Shown here in pieces: positions 48,484 to 57,350 of a stretch of 64,000 bases of DNA; the stretch's first letter is position 1, and the number at the start of each line of letters is the position of its first letter. Made by a program: the position numbers and the translations under genes. Source of the DNA: Pseudobacter ginsenosidimutans (GTDB lineage Bacteria; Bacteroidota; Bacteroidia; Chitinophagales; Chitinophagaceae); contig NZ_CP042431.1 of the NCBI RefSeq assembly GCF_007970185.1, positions 7,051,342 through 7,115,341 on the forward strand, given 5' to 3'. Below the pieces are notes generated by a model that was not told the DNA's origin, did not search any database, and was given only the letters and a program-made list of their open reading frames with translations.

Positions 48484-48521
48484 TCCTTTCCATACAGAAG
48501 GTTAAAATCTCCTTAGTAAAC

Positions 48522-48547
48522 AGCCATTCTCTTGGAAGAATGGCTTT
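48522..48547 (+). terminator. Terminator overlapping the next promoter
   Basis: AGCCATTCT (48522-48530) pairs with AGAATGGCT (48537-48545) over a six-base loop and is followed by TTT. The T tract is short, so termination may be leaky. The -33 element of the next gene lies inside its loop. Confidence 0.55.
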
Positions 48548-48561
48548 AAGGGCTATATTTG
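48531..48561 (+). promoter_or_regulatory. Promoter of the GltB-like gene
   Basis: CTTG (48531-48534, one mismatch to TTTG) is followed after exactly 19 bp by TATATTTG (48554-48561). This matches the Bacteroidota housekeeping promoter. Transcription would start near 48568, leaving a leader of about 240 nt. Confidence 0.55.
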
Positions 48562-48809
48562 TACTACTTGAACAATCCATTCACCATATCATGCAGGCAT
48601 TCTGTGGCAGTGCGCGTATCACGAAGTACGCAGGCGCATCACTATTGCATCCATGCAAGTGTGAAGAGTCCACGATTTGCACAGAAACTGTATTATTTCT
48701 CCTCTTTTAAAGACTTTAATACTTAACCCCCGGCCTGATCTGTTGCAGACCAGCGGACCCGGGGAGCTTTCCTGTACAACATATTTACTTCAGTCAAAAT
48801 GGTATTGCT
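48562..48809 (+). other. Long untranslated leader of the GltB-like gene
   Basis: About 248 nt without a convincing gene. CCCCGG near 48727 can pair with CCGGGG near 48760, with a smaller CTG/CAG stem inside, so a structured leader is possible. I do not recognise a known riboswitch. Confidence 0.35.
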
Positions 48810-50369
48810 ATGCCGCGAAATCAATCAAGGATTTCGGCGAGCAGCGGTATTATTGCGCTATTGGCAATTGCGAATGTGGTCCTGCTGCAGGAGGTTTACC
48901 TCAGCGGTGAATCCTGGCTCGTATTGCTGGTAGCCCTTCCTTTATTGTTGCTTGCCATTTATAATCGAATTCAGAAGAAGCACGCCGTGCTTCGCAACTA
49001 CCCGGTGATCGGGTATTTCCGTTACCTCTCGGAAAAAGTGAGGCCGGAACTCAGACAATATTTTTTTGAATCGGACCTGGACGGAAGGCCTTTCAACCGC
49101 CGTCAGCGTTCCATTGTGTACCAGCGCGCCAAAAATGAAAAACAGACGGTAGCCTTTGGTATGCAGGCGGATCCCGGTCAACCCGGATTCGAATGGCTGG
49201 CGCATTCGCTCTATCCCGTTACTGTACAGGACAAGGATCTCCGCGTTTGGATCGGTAATCACCAGTGTTCGCAACCTTATCATGCCAGTATCCTCAATAT
49301 CGGCGCCATGAGCTATGGCGCATTGAGCAAAACTGCCGTGGAATCACTGAATGAAGGCGCACGCATCGGCGGCTTCGCTCATAACACCGGCGAAGGCGGC
49401 ATCAGTAATTATCATCTGATGGGCGGCGACCTGATCTGGCAGATCGGTACAGGTTATTTCGGATGCCGCGACCTGGAGGGTAATTTCTCGGATGATCTTT
49501 TCCGTGAGAATGCACAGAAACCGCAGGTAAAGATGATCGAATTAAAACTCAGCCAGGGCGCCAAGCCGGGCCATGGTGGACTGCTGCCCGCATCCAAGAA
49601 TACGGAGGAGATCGCTGCTATCAGGAACGTGCAACCGAATACCACGGTAGCGTCCCCTCCTGCACACAGCGCATTCAGCAACCCGCAGGAATTGCTTTGG
49701 TTCATCGCCCGTCTGCGAAAATTATCGGATGGTAAACCTGTCGGTTTCAAGCTCTGTATCGGCAATACGAAAGAATTCAGGGAGATCTGCCGCGCCATGA
49801 TCACTACCGGCATCCTGCCTGACTTCATCACTATCGATGGAGCCGAAGGCGGTACCGGCGCAGCACCGCTGGAATTCACAGACCATCTCGGCATGCCGCT
49901 GCACGATGCACTGGCATTTGCCAGCCGCACACTGGAAGAATTCGACCTGAAAGATGGGATCCGTCTGCTGGCATCCGGAAGATTGATCACCGGTTTCGAT
50001 ATACTCAAAACATTATCGCTGGGAGCGGATGCCGTGTACAGCGCCAGGGGCATGATGTTCGCACTGGGCTGTGTTCAGGCCCTTCAATGCGACAGCGGCA
50101 AATGCCCGGCAGGCGTTGCCACGCAGGACCCGAAACTGTACAAAGGCATCGATATAACGGATAAGAAACAACGCGTTGCCAATTTCCATGGCAACACCAT
50201 CAAGGCAGTGGTTGAACTGATGGAGGCCTGCGGTTTCAAAACCATCAGCGAAATAACGGCAGACAAGTTCTTCCGAAAAACCGATGCGCTTACCACTCGC
50301 AGTTTTGCCGATATCTACAAGCTGCACGAGTCAGCTATTGCCAACAGCAAACATTCATTATTAAACTAA
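48810..50369 (+). CDS. Membrane-anchored FMN-binding glutamate synthase-like protein
   Basis: A 519-residue protein. Two N-terminal transmembrane helices (about 10-29 and 35-52) precede a GltB-type FMN barrel with NIGAMSYGALSKTAVESLNE, GEGGISNYH, KLSQGAKPGHGG, GAEGGTGAAP and the cluster cysteines CVQALQCDSGKCPAG. The ferredoxin-type synthase domain is present but the glutamine amidotransferase domain is absent, as in 'FMN-binding glutamate synthase family' proteins. Its real substrate is unknown; glutamate synthesis from 2-oxoglutarate is only one option. It is followed 13 bp later by a Rnk-like gene. Confidence 0.88.
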   Translation: MPRNQSRISASSGIIALLAIANVVLLQEVYLSGESWLVLLVALPLLLLAIYNRIQKKHAVLRNYPVIGYFRYLSEKVRPELRQYFFESDLDGRPFNRRQRSIVYQRAKNEKQTVAFGMQADPGQPGFEWLAHSLYPVTVQDKDLRVWIGNHQCSQPYHASILNIGAMSYGALSKTAVESLNEGARIGGFAHNTGEGGISNYHLMGGDLIWQIGTGYFGCRDLEGNFSDDLFRENAQKPQVKMIELKLSQGAKPGHGGLLPASKNTEEIAAIRNVQPNTTVASPPAHSAFSNPQELLWFIARLRKLSDGKPVGFKLCIGNTKEFREICRAMITTGILPDFITIDGAEGGTGAAPLEFTDHLGMPLHDALAFASRTLEEFDLKDGIRLLASGRLITGFDILKTLSLGADAVYSARGMMFALGCVQALQCDSGKCPAGVATQDPKLYKGIDITDKKQRVANFHGNTIKAVVELMEACGFKTISEITADKFFRKTDALTTRSFADIYKLHESAIANSKHSLLN

Positions 50370-50382
50370 AAATATTACAGCA

Positions 50383-50775
50383 ATGAAAGAATTGATCTTA
50401 CTGAAAGAAGACGTGCAGTTGCTGAGTTCCTATATCAAGGGAAGCGGGCACCTCAATCTCTTCGATCAAAAAAACGCAGACAAACTGAAAGAGGAACTGA
50501 ACAAGGGAACAGTATTGAATAAAGAAGAATTCCCTACAGATGTAATTCGCTTAAACTCCACCGTTACCATACAGGACAACCGCACCGGCAAAGTGATAGA
50601 ACTGATGCTGGTGCTGCCCGAGAAAGCTGCCATCAATGACGGGAAGGTTTCCATTCTCGCTCCTATCGGCACAGCACTACTCGGTTATCGCAAGGGACAG
50701 CTTGTAACCTGGAAAATGCCTGCGGGTGAAAAACTGTACAAAGTGATGGATGTGGTGAACGAAGGTTTCGCATGA
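50383..50775 (+). CDS. Rnk/GreA-GreB C-terminal domain protein
   Basis: A 130-residue protein with an N-terminal helical pair (about 1-45) and a C-terminal FKBP-like GreA/GreB domain: RLNSTVTIQDNRTGKVIEL, KVSILAPIGTALLGYRKGQ and VTWKMPAGEKLYKVMDV. This matches the Rnk 'regulator of nucleoside diphosphate kinase' type, which binds RNA polymerase without a long coiled coil. It is co-transcribed with the GltB-like gene and ends in a strong terminator. Confidence 0.87.
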   Translation: MKELILLKEDVQLLSSYIKGSGHLNLFDQKNADKLKEELNKGTVLNKEEFPTDVIRLNSTVTIQDNRTGKVIELMLVLPEKAAINDGKVSILAPIGTALLGYRKGQLVTWKMPAGEKLYKVMDVVNEGFA

Positions 50776-50796
50776 TAGGTGTTTTGTTCATTGTCC

Positions 50797-50828
50797 GGCC
50801 GGTATTGTTTGCAATGCCGGCCTTTTTT
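50797..50828 (+). terminator. Rho-independent terminator after the Rnk-like gene
   Basis: GGCCGGTATTG (50797-50807) pairs with CAATGCCGGCC (50812-50822) over TTTG, with one wobble pair, followed by six T. The stop codon of the convergent CHAT gene (50827-50829) lies inside the T tract, so the two genes share this boundary. Confidence 0.85.
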
Positions 50829-53571
50829 ATTTGTAGATCTTTTTGAAGAACACCCAGAAGAATATGAACAATGTAAGCAAACATATACCCGCCAGCACCC
50901 AGGCAAAAGCCGGCATTTTCGACGGCAGTACAACAGGCTGCAGGTGCCCGCTGTACGTGAATCCTGCCCAATAGTAAGGCAGTTGCAGTATCTGATTGCT
51001 GCGATGATTGTGCAGGTATTCCTCTTTTGCTTTGTGCAATGCAGTAGCGGCATTCTCACCATTACCAAGTTGTGTGTAGAACAGCTGCATGATCTCGGCT
51101 GAGGCATTGTCGTTCACATTCCACATACCGGCTACCACGCCCCCTGCGCCGGCAGCGGCAAAAGCACGGCTCAGGCTGTTCATCCCCTCTCCTTCCACCA
51201 GGTTACCATCACCAGTTCTGCAGGCGCCCAGCCATACCAGTGAAGGTGCGAAATGTTTATACTGAAGGTCGAAAAGATAGAAAGGCTGATCATACAATTG
51301 CAAATAGGGAAATGCATTACCGGTTGCAGCAACTGCATGTGCGCCGATATGCAGTACGGCCGCACTGTCCACCTCCTGCTGAAATGCGCTCCAGGTGGCA
51401 CTTTCATTGGAGTAATATTTTCCTGGGATCTGGTCCTGCAACCATTGCAATTCCTTTTCAACAGACAACACCGGTAATGACAGATTATTGCTTTTACCCA
51501 CAAACCAGCCGGCAAAATGACCGGCCGGATATTTTGTTTGTTGCTGATCGTACCAGGTTTGAAGACTCCAGGCCTGCGACAATATGGTTTGCCTGAAAAA
51601 GAATGGCCAGTTGCCGGCTGATTTACCGGTACAGGATCCTGTTATCATCGCATCGAATGGCAGGTAGCTGAAAATTCCATCGGGAAGCAAGATGCATCGG
51701 TCAATAGCTTTCATTTCCAGTTTTCCGAAAATGGTCTGATATAACTGAAAGCTCTCTTTGCAATATTGATCAGGCTGATTGATCATTTCATTGGGGCCGT
51801 TGCCAAACCATTTCGAAACGAAATTCAGTACCGGTTTACGGAGACTGTCTGATCCTGCAACCGGCAGTACATCTTTCACGCCTTCATTATCGAAACGGAT
51901 CAGGTAACTGGTTTGCCGGCCATTGAAAAAACTGATCATCGTCAATCCATCGGGAAGATATTTGTATAATTGCTGCAATGCAGGAACGGTGAGCATTTCA
52001 GGAGACGGCGCATTTGTTCTGCCGGTACGTTTGCCCAGCAGTGCCAGTTCATATTCGGCAGTTTGCAACAGCGATTTGATATTGGCCTTATTGTCCTTCC
52101 CGGCATCCATCAGCTCGTGCTGATAATAGATCACGGCTTCCTGCAATCTTTTCTGTTGCAGTAAAAGAGAATCGTTTGGCCTGATATTGCTGCGCATTTG
52201 CCATCTCATCATTCTTTCATCCTGCAATACCTGTGCTTTGCTCAGTTCGGTGATCAGTAACAACCGGTCTTTATACAGTGAAGAAGAGCTTGTTCCCAAA
52301 TGCAGTTCCCAGGCAATGGCCATTGCCGCTTCGGAGCGTTCGCGCAATATCTGCATATCCCTGATGCGTGAACTGGTGTAGGAAAATGCTTCGCGTAATT
52401 TCCTGGCTGCGCGGAAGACGGCGAAATAATGTTCCAGTGCAATGTCTTTGTATTTCATAACAGCCATCACAGCGGCTTTGCCGGCCAGTGCGTCAGTGAA
52501 TGTATTCTCGGAGTAGAGCAATGAATCGGGAGGAAGCTGATCGGCGCCGGCGGGCTTCCAGGAAGGCAATAATAATTGAAGCGCCTGCTGATAGCTGTCC
52601 AGCGCGGGTTGTGGCTGATTGTAGTGCAGGAGGATATCGCCTGACAACACAGCGAGTTTCGCTTTTTCGCGTTGTTTGGTATCAGGGAAATAGCGGTTCT
52701 GCAATTCCATCGCTTCTTTGCAGCGCAGCAGGGCCTGGTCCGGTTGTTTTGTAGCCAGCAGTAATCTTGCATTGAGTTGCAGTGCTGCGGCATACCAGCC
52801 GGGCGCCTGTGAGTTGGATTTGTATACTTTACTCCAGTCTTTCAGGTGTTGAATAGCGCGCTCACTGTAGTGCAGGGCGCTGTCAGTTTTGTTTTCCTGC
52901 AACATGATATCCGCATAGGTATTCAGGAGCAATCCATAGAGCGCCGTTTGTTCATAGGCGTTATCCAGGCCCAGTCTGCAATACACAGCGGCGTCAGGCA
53001 GTTCATTTTTCCATCTTGCACAAGTGGCGAGATTGGCGTATACCCCGGCCATTTCAGCTTCGTTCCCCTCCTTCTTCAGTATCTGTAATGTTTTCAGGTG
53101 GATGAAGGTAGCAGCATCATAATCTGCCAGTCTTGTATAATTATTACCAAGCGGCTTGAGCACATATTCCACATATTCATCTGTATCGGCAATGGGATAG
53201 GCATCATAGAACTCCATGGCTTTTTCATAAGCCTGGATGCTGGCCAGCATATTACCGGTTTGAAGGAGATTGTAGCCTTGAAGGATGAGCAGGTTGAACC
53301 AGGCCTGCCGTTCAGGTAAATTGCGATAACTGCGCCAGGCTTCTTTCTGAGTATTCATCAGAAAGCTGATCCGTGCTGCGGGAGCGGCTTCTGCATAGTC
53401 GATTCGCGCATACAACCAGGAGGTGAGATCATCTTTTTGCCGGCTGAGATTTAATTCTGCCTGCACATTTTCAGGTAGCGATGTACTGTCTGCCGTTGCA
53501 GCGGCCCTTCCATGAACGGAGAGGCACAGGAGCAGTAATATGAAAGGCAATACGCTCTGGCAGCGGAGCAT
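50827..53571 (-). CDS. TPR-CHAT caspase-like protein, exported and membrane-anchored
   Basis: A 914-residue protein. A signal peptide (about 1-24) is followed by tandem TPR repeats (about 60-420), a linker and a C-terminal CHAT peptidase domain (about 590-875). Its catalytic pair is H745 (HIGAHAVAATG) and C784 (VWLGACRTGDGN), with the GMWNVNDNAS strand present. A transmembrane helix (about 888-909) and a short basic tail (FKKIYK) end the protein. Signal peptide plus C-terminal anchor would place the CHAT domain outside the cytoplasm, unlike CHAT proteases in phage defence. Its neighbours are envelope proteins and a sigma/anti-sigma-like pair. Confidence 0.9.
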   Translation of the reverse strand: MLRCQSVLPFILLLLCLSVHGRAAATADSTSLPENVQAELNLSRQKDDLTSWLYARIDYAEAAPAARISFLMNTQKEAWRSYRNLPERQAWFNLLILQGYNLLQTGNMLASIQAYEKAMEFYDAYPIADTDEYVEYVLKPLGNNYTRLADYDAATFIHLKTLQILKKEGNEAEMAGVYANLATCARWKNELPDAAVYCRLGLDNAYEQTALYGLLLNTYADIMLQENKTDSALHYSERAIQHLKDWSKVYKSNSQAPGWYAAALQLNARLLLATKQPDQALLRCKEAMELQNRYFPDTKQREKAKLAVLSGDILLHYNQPQPALDSYQQALQLLLPSWKPAGADQLPPDSLLYSENTFTDALAGKAAVMAVMKYKDIALEHYFAVFRAARKLREAFSYTSSRIRDMQILRERSEAAMAIAWELHLGTSSSSLYKDRLLLITELSKAQVLQDERMMRWQMRSNIRPNDSLLLQQKRLQEAVIYYQHELMDAGKDNKANIKSLLQTAEYELALLGKRTGRTNAPSPEMLTVPALQQLYKYLPDGLTMISFFNGRQTSYLIRFDNEGVKDVLPVAGSDSLRKPVLNFVSKWFGNGPNEMINQPDQYCKESFQLYQTIFGKLEMKAIDRCILLPDGIFSYLPFDAMITGSCTGKSAGNWPFFFRQTILSQAWSLQTWYDQQQTKYPAGHFAGWFVGKSNNLSLPVLSVEKELQWLQDQIPGKYYSNESATWSAFQQEVDSAAVLHIGAHAVAATGNAFPYLQLYDQPFYLFDLQYKHFAPSLVWLGACRTGDGNLVEGEGMNSLSRAFAAAGAGGVVAGMWNVNDNASAEIMQLFYTQLGNGENAATALHKAKEEYLHNHRSNQILQLPYYWAGFTYSGHLQPVVLPSKMPAFAWVLAGICLLTLFIFFWVFFKKIYK

Positions 53572-53607
53572 CAGCGGTGTTTGCCTAAAGATAGGGAGAA
53601 AAGCCCA

Positions 53608-55605
53608 TCAGAGCCGCCAGGTGGCAAAAAAGTAAACCCGTTGCTGAGAAGGGTTTATATAATGAAGGAAACGTACGCCCAGCGCAGGTCCCACACGCAC
53701 CATCCCCAGTTGCAGGTCTGCAAACAACGCTCCTCGCCATTCGGAAAAAGATTCAGTTTTGCTGTTTTTTTCCCCGGACACCAGGAAACTGCTTTGTCCG
53801 TTCGGCGGCAATAAAGACGCTTCTTCATAATCGGAGGTCTTGCGGCTCAGTTCTCCCGACACCAGTAATCCGGCGCCGGTTCCGATCCAGGATTTCCAGT
53901 TGTACCGGACCTGTATGGGCACAGCTTCGATGCCAAACACCTGTACCCTTTTGTAGAGATCCTTGTAGTCCACTTTATGACCCACCCCATTGTACATCGT
54001 GTCCCTGCCAAGGCTTCTCGAAATAAAAGTCTGTTGCTTTCGCGAAGGTTGCAGGTACAGTTCCCATTGCAGGTAAGGCTTCCAGGGAGAATATTCGGAA
54101 AGGGTAAAACCAATTGTGTAATTCTCTTTGGGGATGTCTGAAATATTATCACCCAGCGCCATATTGTATCCGACCATGATCCCTGGCGACAATCCCTTCC
54201 GGAACCTGCCGACGGAGCGATTGGTAATGATGGGCTCGTTCTTATCAAACACAATGGAAGCGCGGCTTACGAAGGGCAGCTTCTTCATCCCCTTGTTGAA
54301 ATTGAGCACATATTTTATATATCCCATAGTGGAATCAGGATCGTTTACACCATCCTGTTGTGTTCCGGGCAGGTAAATATTTTTGAAGATGAACTGGATA
54401 CTGTCCTTCGTCACTAGTGTATCGATGCAGCTTTGGTTGGGATAGGCAGTGGCGCACCAGACACAGGCGGGTTTCATGTCCACCACCTGGAGGGTGGCTG
54501 CATTGAGCATACCTGGCAATGTAACAGTAACGGCTATTCGTTTTGCCGGGCCTTTTCCTGTGTTCTGGAAACGGACCTTATACGTGTTATCGCGGTTGCG
54601 GGTGGTGAAGCGGTAATTCAGTCTTCTTTTCTTCAATTGCAGTTTATTGGGATCATGCGAGGCCACGATCTGCAATTCCAGGTTGAAGCGTTCGGGTTCC
54701 ATCGAAGGATCATCGGGAATGAAGAGCCCTGCGATGGTGACCACCGCGTTGGTGTCTTTGATCATCTCCGGGAGTGTGTTGATGGTCACGAACATGAACT
54801 TCTCTTCTCCCGGTTTTACATCCTGGATGCGCCAGATCTTGTTCTGGCGGAATTCTGCAGACTCCTGTTTCAGCCAGGCGATCAGTTCCTTTTTCCCTGC
54901 AAGCGGATCATACGCATCTCCACTGACGCTGAAAAGTCCTGCCCCGTCTGCATCTCCTGCCATAAAGGTAGAGGGGTCCTGAGGCGCCATGGCGATGAGG
55001 GAATCGAAACCGATGGTGGATTCATTGTGATAGGTGCGTGTATCGGCAATATCGAATCCGCTTTGAGTGAATTGTTTTTCGTTGTAGAGCAGCATCACGG
55101 AGCCGCTGACGGAACTTACTGGTGCGCCTGGTTTGTTGCGGTACCCAAGCAGCAGCACCATATCCTCTCCGGGCTTCGGTTGTTGATTGGCGCGGATCTC
55201 GAGGGAACCATTGCCGGAAAAAAAGGATGGCAGGTTGTTCATGGCCAGCATCGATTTCTTTTTTTCCACTTTTACACGACGGAGTCTTGTGGGCGGCTTC
55301 TTGCCATCATCATAATTATTGGTGGCAAAGAGGCGAATGGCATAATCGCCGGTGTCCTTATAATGATGTACAGGATTTTTCTCGAAGGAGTAAGTACCAT
55401 CTCCGAATTCCCAGAAATAAGTGTAAAAAGCTGCGGGTGCGCCTGCGATCTGGCGGAGCGGACGAAGCACAGCATTCAGTTTTACCTGGTTGCTGTCTAT
55501 GGCCGGTTCAATTTCCGGGGGGATTGTATCGCTCACCTGCGCAGCCAGTCCTTTCACTATACAGAGCAATACGATCAATACTATTAAGGGTTTGTATGGG
55601 ATCAT
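53608..55605 (-). CDS. PKD-domain envelope protein with barrel-like C-terminus
   Basis: A 665-residue exported protein started at the ATG at 55605, where a signal peptide follows (LIVLIVLLCIVKGLAA). A PKD domain lies near residues 45-105 (FWEFGDGTYSFEKNP). A middle region contains a DUF11-like beta-sandwich (GPAKRIAVTVTLPGMLN). The last ~180 residues alternate in the manner of outer-membrane strands and end YFFATWRL, with an aromatic near the C-terminus. I cannot name a family. It lies 36 bp upstream of the CHAT gene on the same strand and is probably in one operon with it. Confidence 0.75.
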   Translation of the reverse strand: MIPYKPLIVLIVLLCIVKGLAAQVSDTIPPEIEPAIDSNQVKLNAVLRPLRQIAGAPAAFYTYFWEFGDGTYSFEKNPVHHYKDTGDYAIRLFATNNYDDGKKPPTRLRRVKVEKKKSMLAMNNLPSFFSGNGSLEIRANQQPKPGEDMVLLLGYRNKPGAPVSSVSGSVMLLYNEKQFTQSGFDIADTRTYHNESTIGFDSLIAMAPQDPSTFMAGDADGAGLFSVSGDAYDPLAGKKELIAWLKQESAEFRQNKIWRIQDVKPGEEKFMFVTINTLPEMIKDTNAVVTIAGLFIPDDPSMEPERFNLELQIVASHDPNKLQLKKRRLNYRFTTRNRDNTYKVRFQNTGKGPAKRIAVTVTLPGMLNAATLQVVDMKPACVWCATAYPNQSCIDTLVTKDSIQFIFKNIYLPGTQQDGVNDPDSTMGYIKYVLNFNKGMKKLPFVSRASIVFDKNEPIITNRSVGRFRKGLSPGIMVGYNMALGDNISDIPKENYTIGFTLSEYSPWKPYLQWELYLQPSRKQQTFISRSLGRDTMYNGVGHKVDYKDLYKRVQVFGIEAVPIQVRYNWKSWIGTGAGLLVSGELSRKTSDYEEASLLPPNGQSSFLVSGEKNSKTESFSEWRGALFADLQLGMVRVGPALGVRFLHYINPSQQRVYFFATWRL

Positions 55606-55723
55606 ATAGTGAATGATTGTAAATGTAATGAAAGAATTGGTATTGCTGTTACAAAGTATCCCGGGCCTGCAGAAGCGGGCCCGGGGAATTTGCGATCGGT
55701 GTGTGATTTCAGAGTAAGTTTTC

Positions 55724-56671
55724 TTAGTTGACAGTGGCCAGGAAGGCGTCCACTTCAGATTGTGTTGCACGATGAATGCTTGCATTGATGTGCTGGTTGG
55801 CGCTGATGGTGATCAGTTGTGTTCCGAACTGGAGGTAACCGTCGCTGTCTTTTCCGATGATCACCAGGTCTGCCTGAAGGCCCACCGGCAGGCTGTTCCA
55901 ATAGCTTTCAAACTTGTTGAGAGAAGTGCTGAAGGGTAAGGTGATCACGGTTTGAATATCCCTGAACACGAGCATCACCTGGAGGTCGTTCACCTGGTTG
56001 TTATCCGCAAACACAGGAGAAACGGTAATGGTTGTTTTGGGTCCGGGATCGCTGTAGAAACGGTCGCAGTTCACCCATGTGAAAGCTGGCAGGTTGAAAG
56101 AGTAACTGTTGGGACCGTTGCCGAAAGGTGCATAGGGTGCGGGTAACCAGGTGTTGGGATTCTGGAGCGGTTGCTGGTCGCCGCCGTTTTGATCGCGCTT
56201 TCTTTCACCCAGAACAAACAGGCCCATATCCTGATCATTCATCACTTTTGGTACTTCAACTTTGATGGCGCTGTCAGGCATGATTCCCAGATCTTTCCCG
56301 TCTTTTTGCGCTTTCACCAGCAACTCGCCACCAGACTCCAGTATTGAGCCGTTGGATTCGGTCATAACACCCGAAAACATGACGTCCTTCTTGCTCAATA
56401 CTTCTTTCAATGTAATGGTAACAGTTCCGCTGACCGGTTGTCCATCGCCGCCCTGTAAGGCTTTGGGAGGAAATACTATTTTAGTTCCCTTTTCACCTAC
56501 AATGGTAAAGCCCGCTGTGGCGTCACCAGTAAAGGTTTGGGTAGGGATGGCATTTTTTGCGAGGATCTCTTCAGCCCTTACGAAAGCAGGTTTATCATTG
56601 TTCTTCTTGCAGGCTGAAAGGGCAATAAGCGCTGCAGCTACGATTGCTGCTGGTTTCAAGGAAGTTTTCAT
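55724..56671 (-). CDS. ZU5-like surface lipoprotein
   Basis: A 315-residue lipoprotein (VAAALIALSAC, Cys21). Residues about 50-130 resemble a ZU5-type beta domain (GTKIVFPPKALQGGDGQPVS, SGTVTITLKEVLSKKD). The rest is all-beta with no catalytic motif; a Trp/Asn-rich segment (PNTWLPAPYAPFG) sits in the middle. It ends 118 bp before the PKD protein and starts 117 bp from the divergent sigma factor, so it is probably the first gene of the CHAT operon. Confidence 0.75.
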   Translation of the reverse strand: MKTSLKPAAIVAAALIALSACKKNNDKPAFVRAEEILAKNAIPTQTFTGDATAGFTIVGEKGTKIVFPPKALQGGDGQPVSGTVTITLKEVLSKKDVMFSGVMTESNGSILESGGELLVKAQKDGKDLGIMPDSAIKVEVPKVMNDQDMGLFVLGERKRDQNGGDQQPLQNPNTWLPAPYAPFGNGPNSYSFNLPAFTWVNCDRFYSDPGPKTTITVSPVFADNNQVNDLQVMLVFRDIQTVITLPFSTSLNKFESYWNSLPVGLQADLVIIGKDSDGYLQFGTQLITISANQHINASIHRATQSEVDAFLATVN

Positions 56672-56788
56672 ACAATTGATGTTTGATTCACAGGTATATC
56701 ACCAGGCAGATCTTTTTGTTACCCCCTTTCCCGCAGATTTTTTTATTTTTATTCCTTCATACCATTAATTCATTCGTTTTCATAGCAA

Positions 56789-57349
56789 ATGACCCATCCA
56801 GACCAGCGCTATGTGGAAGCGTTACTCCATAATGATACACTTATTGTAAAGGAGATCTACCAGAAATTCTCTGGCAATATCCGCCGCTATATCGTTGCCA
56901 ACAGCGGCTCGGAAGACGATGCAGCCGATATCATGCAGGAAGCCATGATCGATATCTATAAACAGGCCAGCACACAGGGGCTCACACTCACCTGCCCATT
57001 CGAACCCTACCTATTGCTGATCTGCAAACGCAAATGGCTCAATCAACTGAAAAAATCCGGCCGTAACCCGGTAACAAAAGAGCTGGACGATGTATCTATG
57101 GGTGAAGATGTTTTTGCATTGGCGGAGCAAATGAAATTGCAGGACAGCCGGATGCAGGTATTCCTGGATTGTTTCAAAACCCTGGGTGACAGCTGCCGGG
57201 AGATCCTGCGCAGATGCCTCGGTGGCGGCGACCAGGAGACCATCGCAGCAGAACTCAAAATAAGTTATGGCTATCTGCGCAAGAAAAAAACAGAATGCAT
57301 GAGCACCCTCACCAAAAACATCCAATCACAATTATCCAAATGGCATTGA
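56789..57349 (+). CDS. Sigma-70 family (ECF-like) RNA polymerase sigma factor
   Basis: A 186-residue sigma factor. Region 2 shows EDDAADIMQEAMIDIYKQ and FEPYLLLICKRKWLNQLKK; region 4 shows CREILRRCLGGGDQETIAAE and KISYGYLRKKKTECMSTL, a helix-turn-helix. There is no long region 1 or 3. It is one base upstream of a TPR membrane protein that looks like its anti-sigma partner and divergent from the lipoprotein/PKD/CHAT genes. Confidence 0.88.
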   Translation: MTHPDQRYVEALLHNDTLIVKEIYQKFSGNIRRYIVANSGSEDDAADIMQEAMIDIYKQASTQGLTLTCPFEPYLLLICKRKWLNQLKKSGRNPVTKELDDVSMGEDVFALAEQMKLQDSRMQVFLDCFKTLGDSCREILRRCLGGGDQETIAAELKISYGYLRKKKTECMSTLTKNIQSQLSKWH

Positions 57350-57350
57350 C

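Noticed and set aside
48480-48710. 76-codon frame after the asparaginase-like gene
   Set aside because: It begins inside the asparaginase stop, runs through a terminator and promoter, and its composition is unlike neighbouring proteins.
56719-56727. GTTACCCCC as an ECF-type recognition element between the lipoprotein and the sigma factor
   Set aside because: A single occurrence with no matching second element is not enough to call a promoter.
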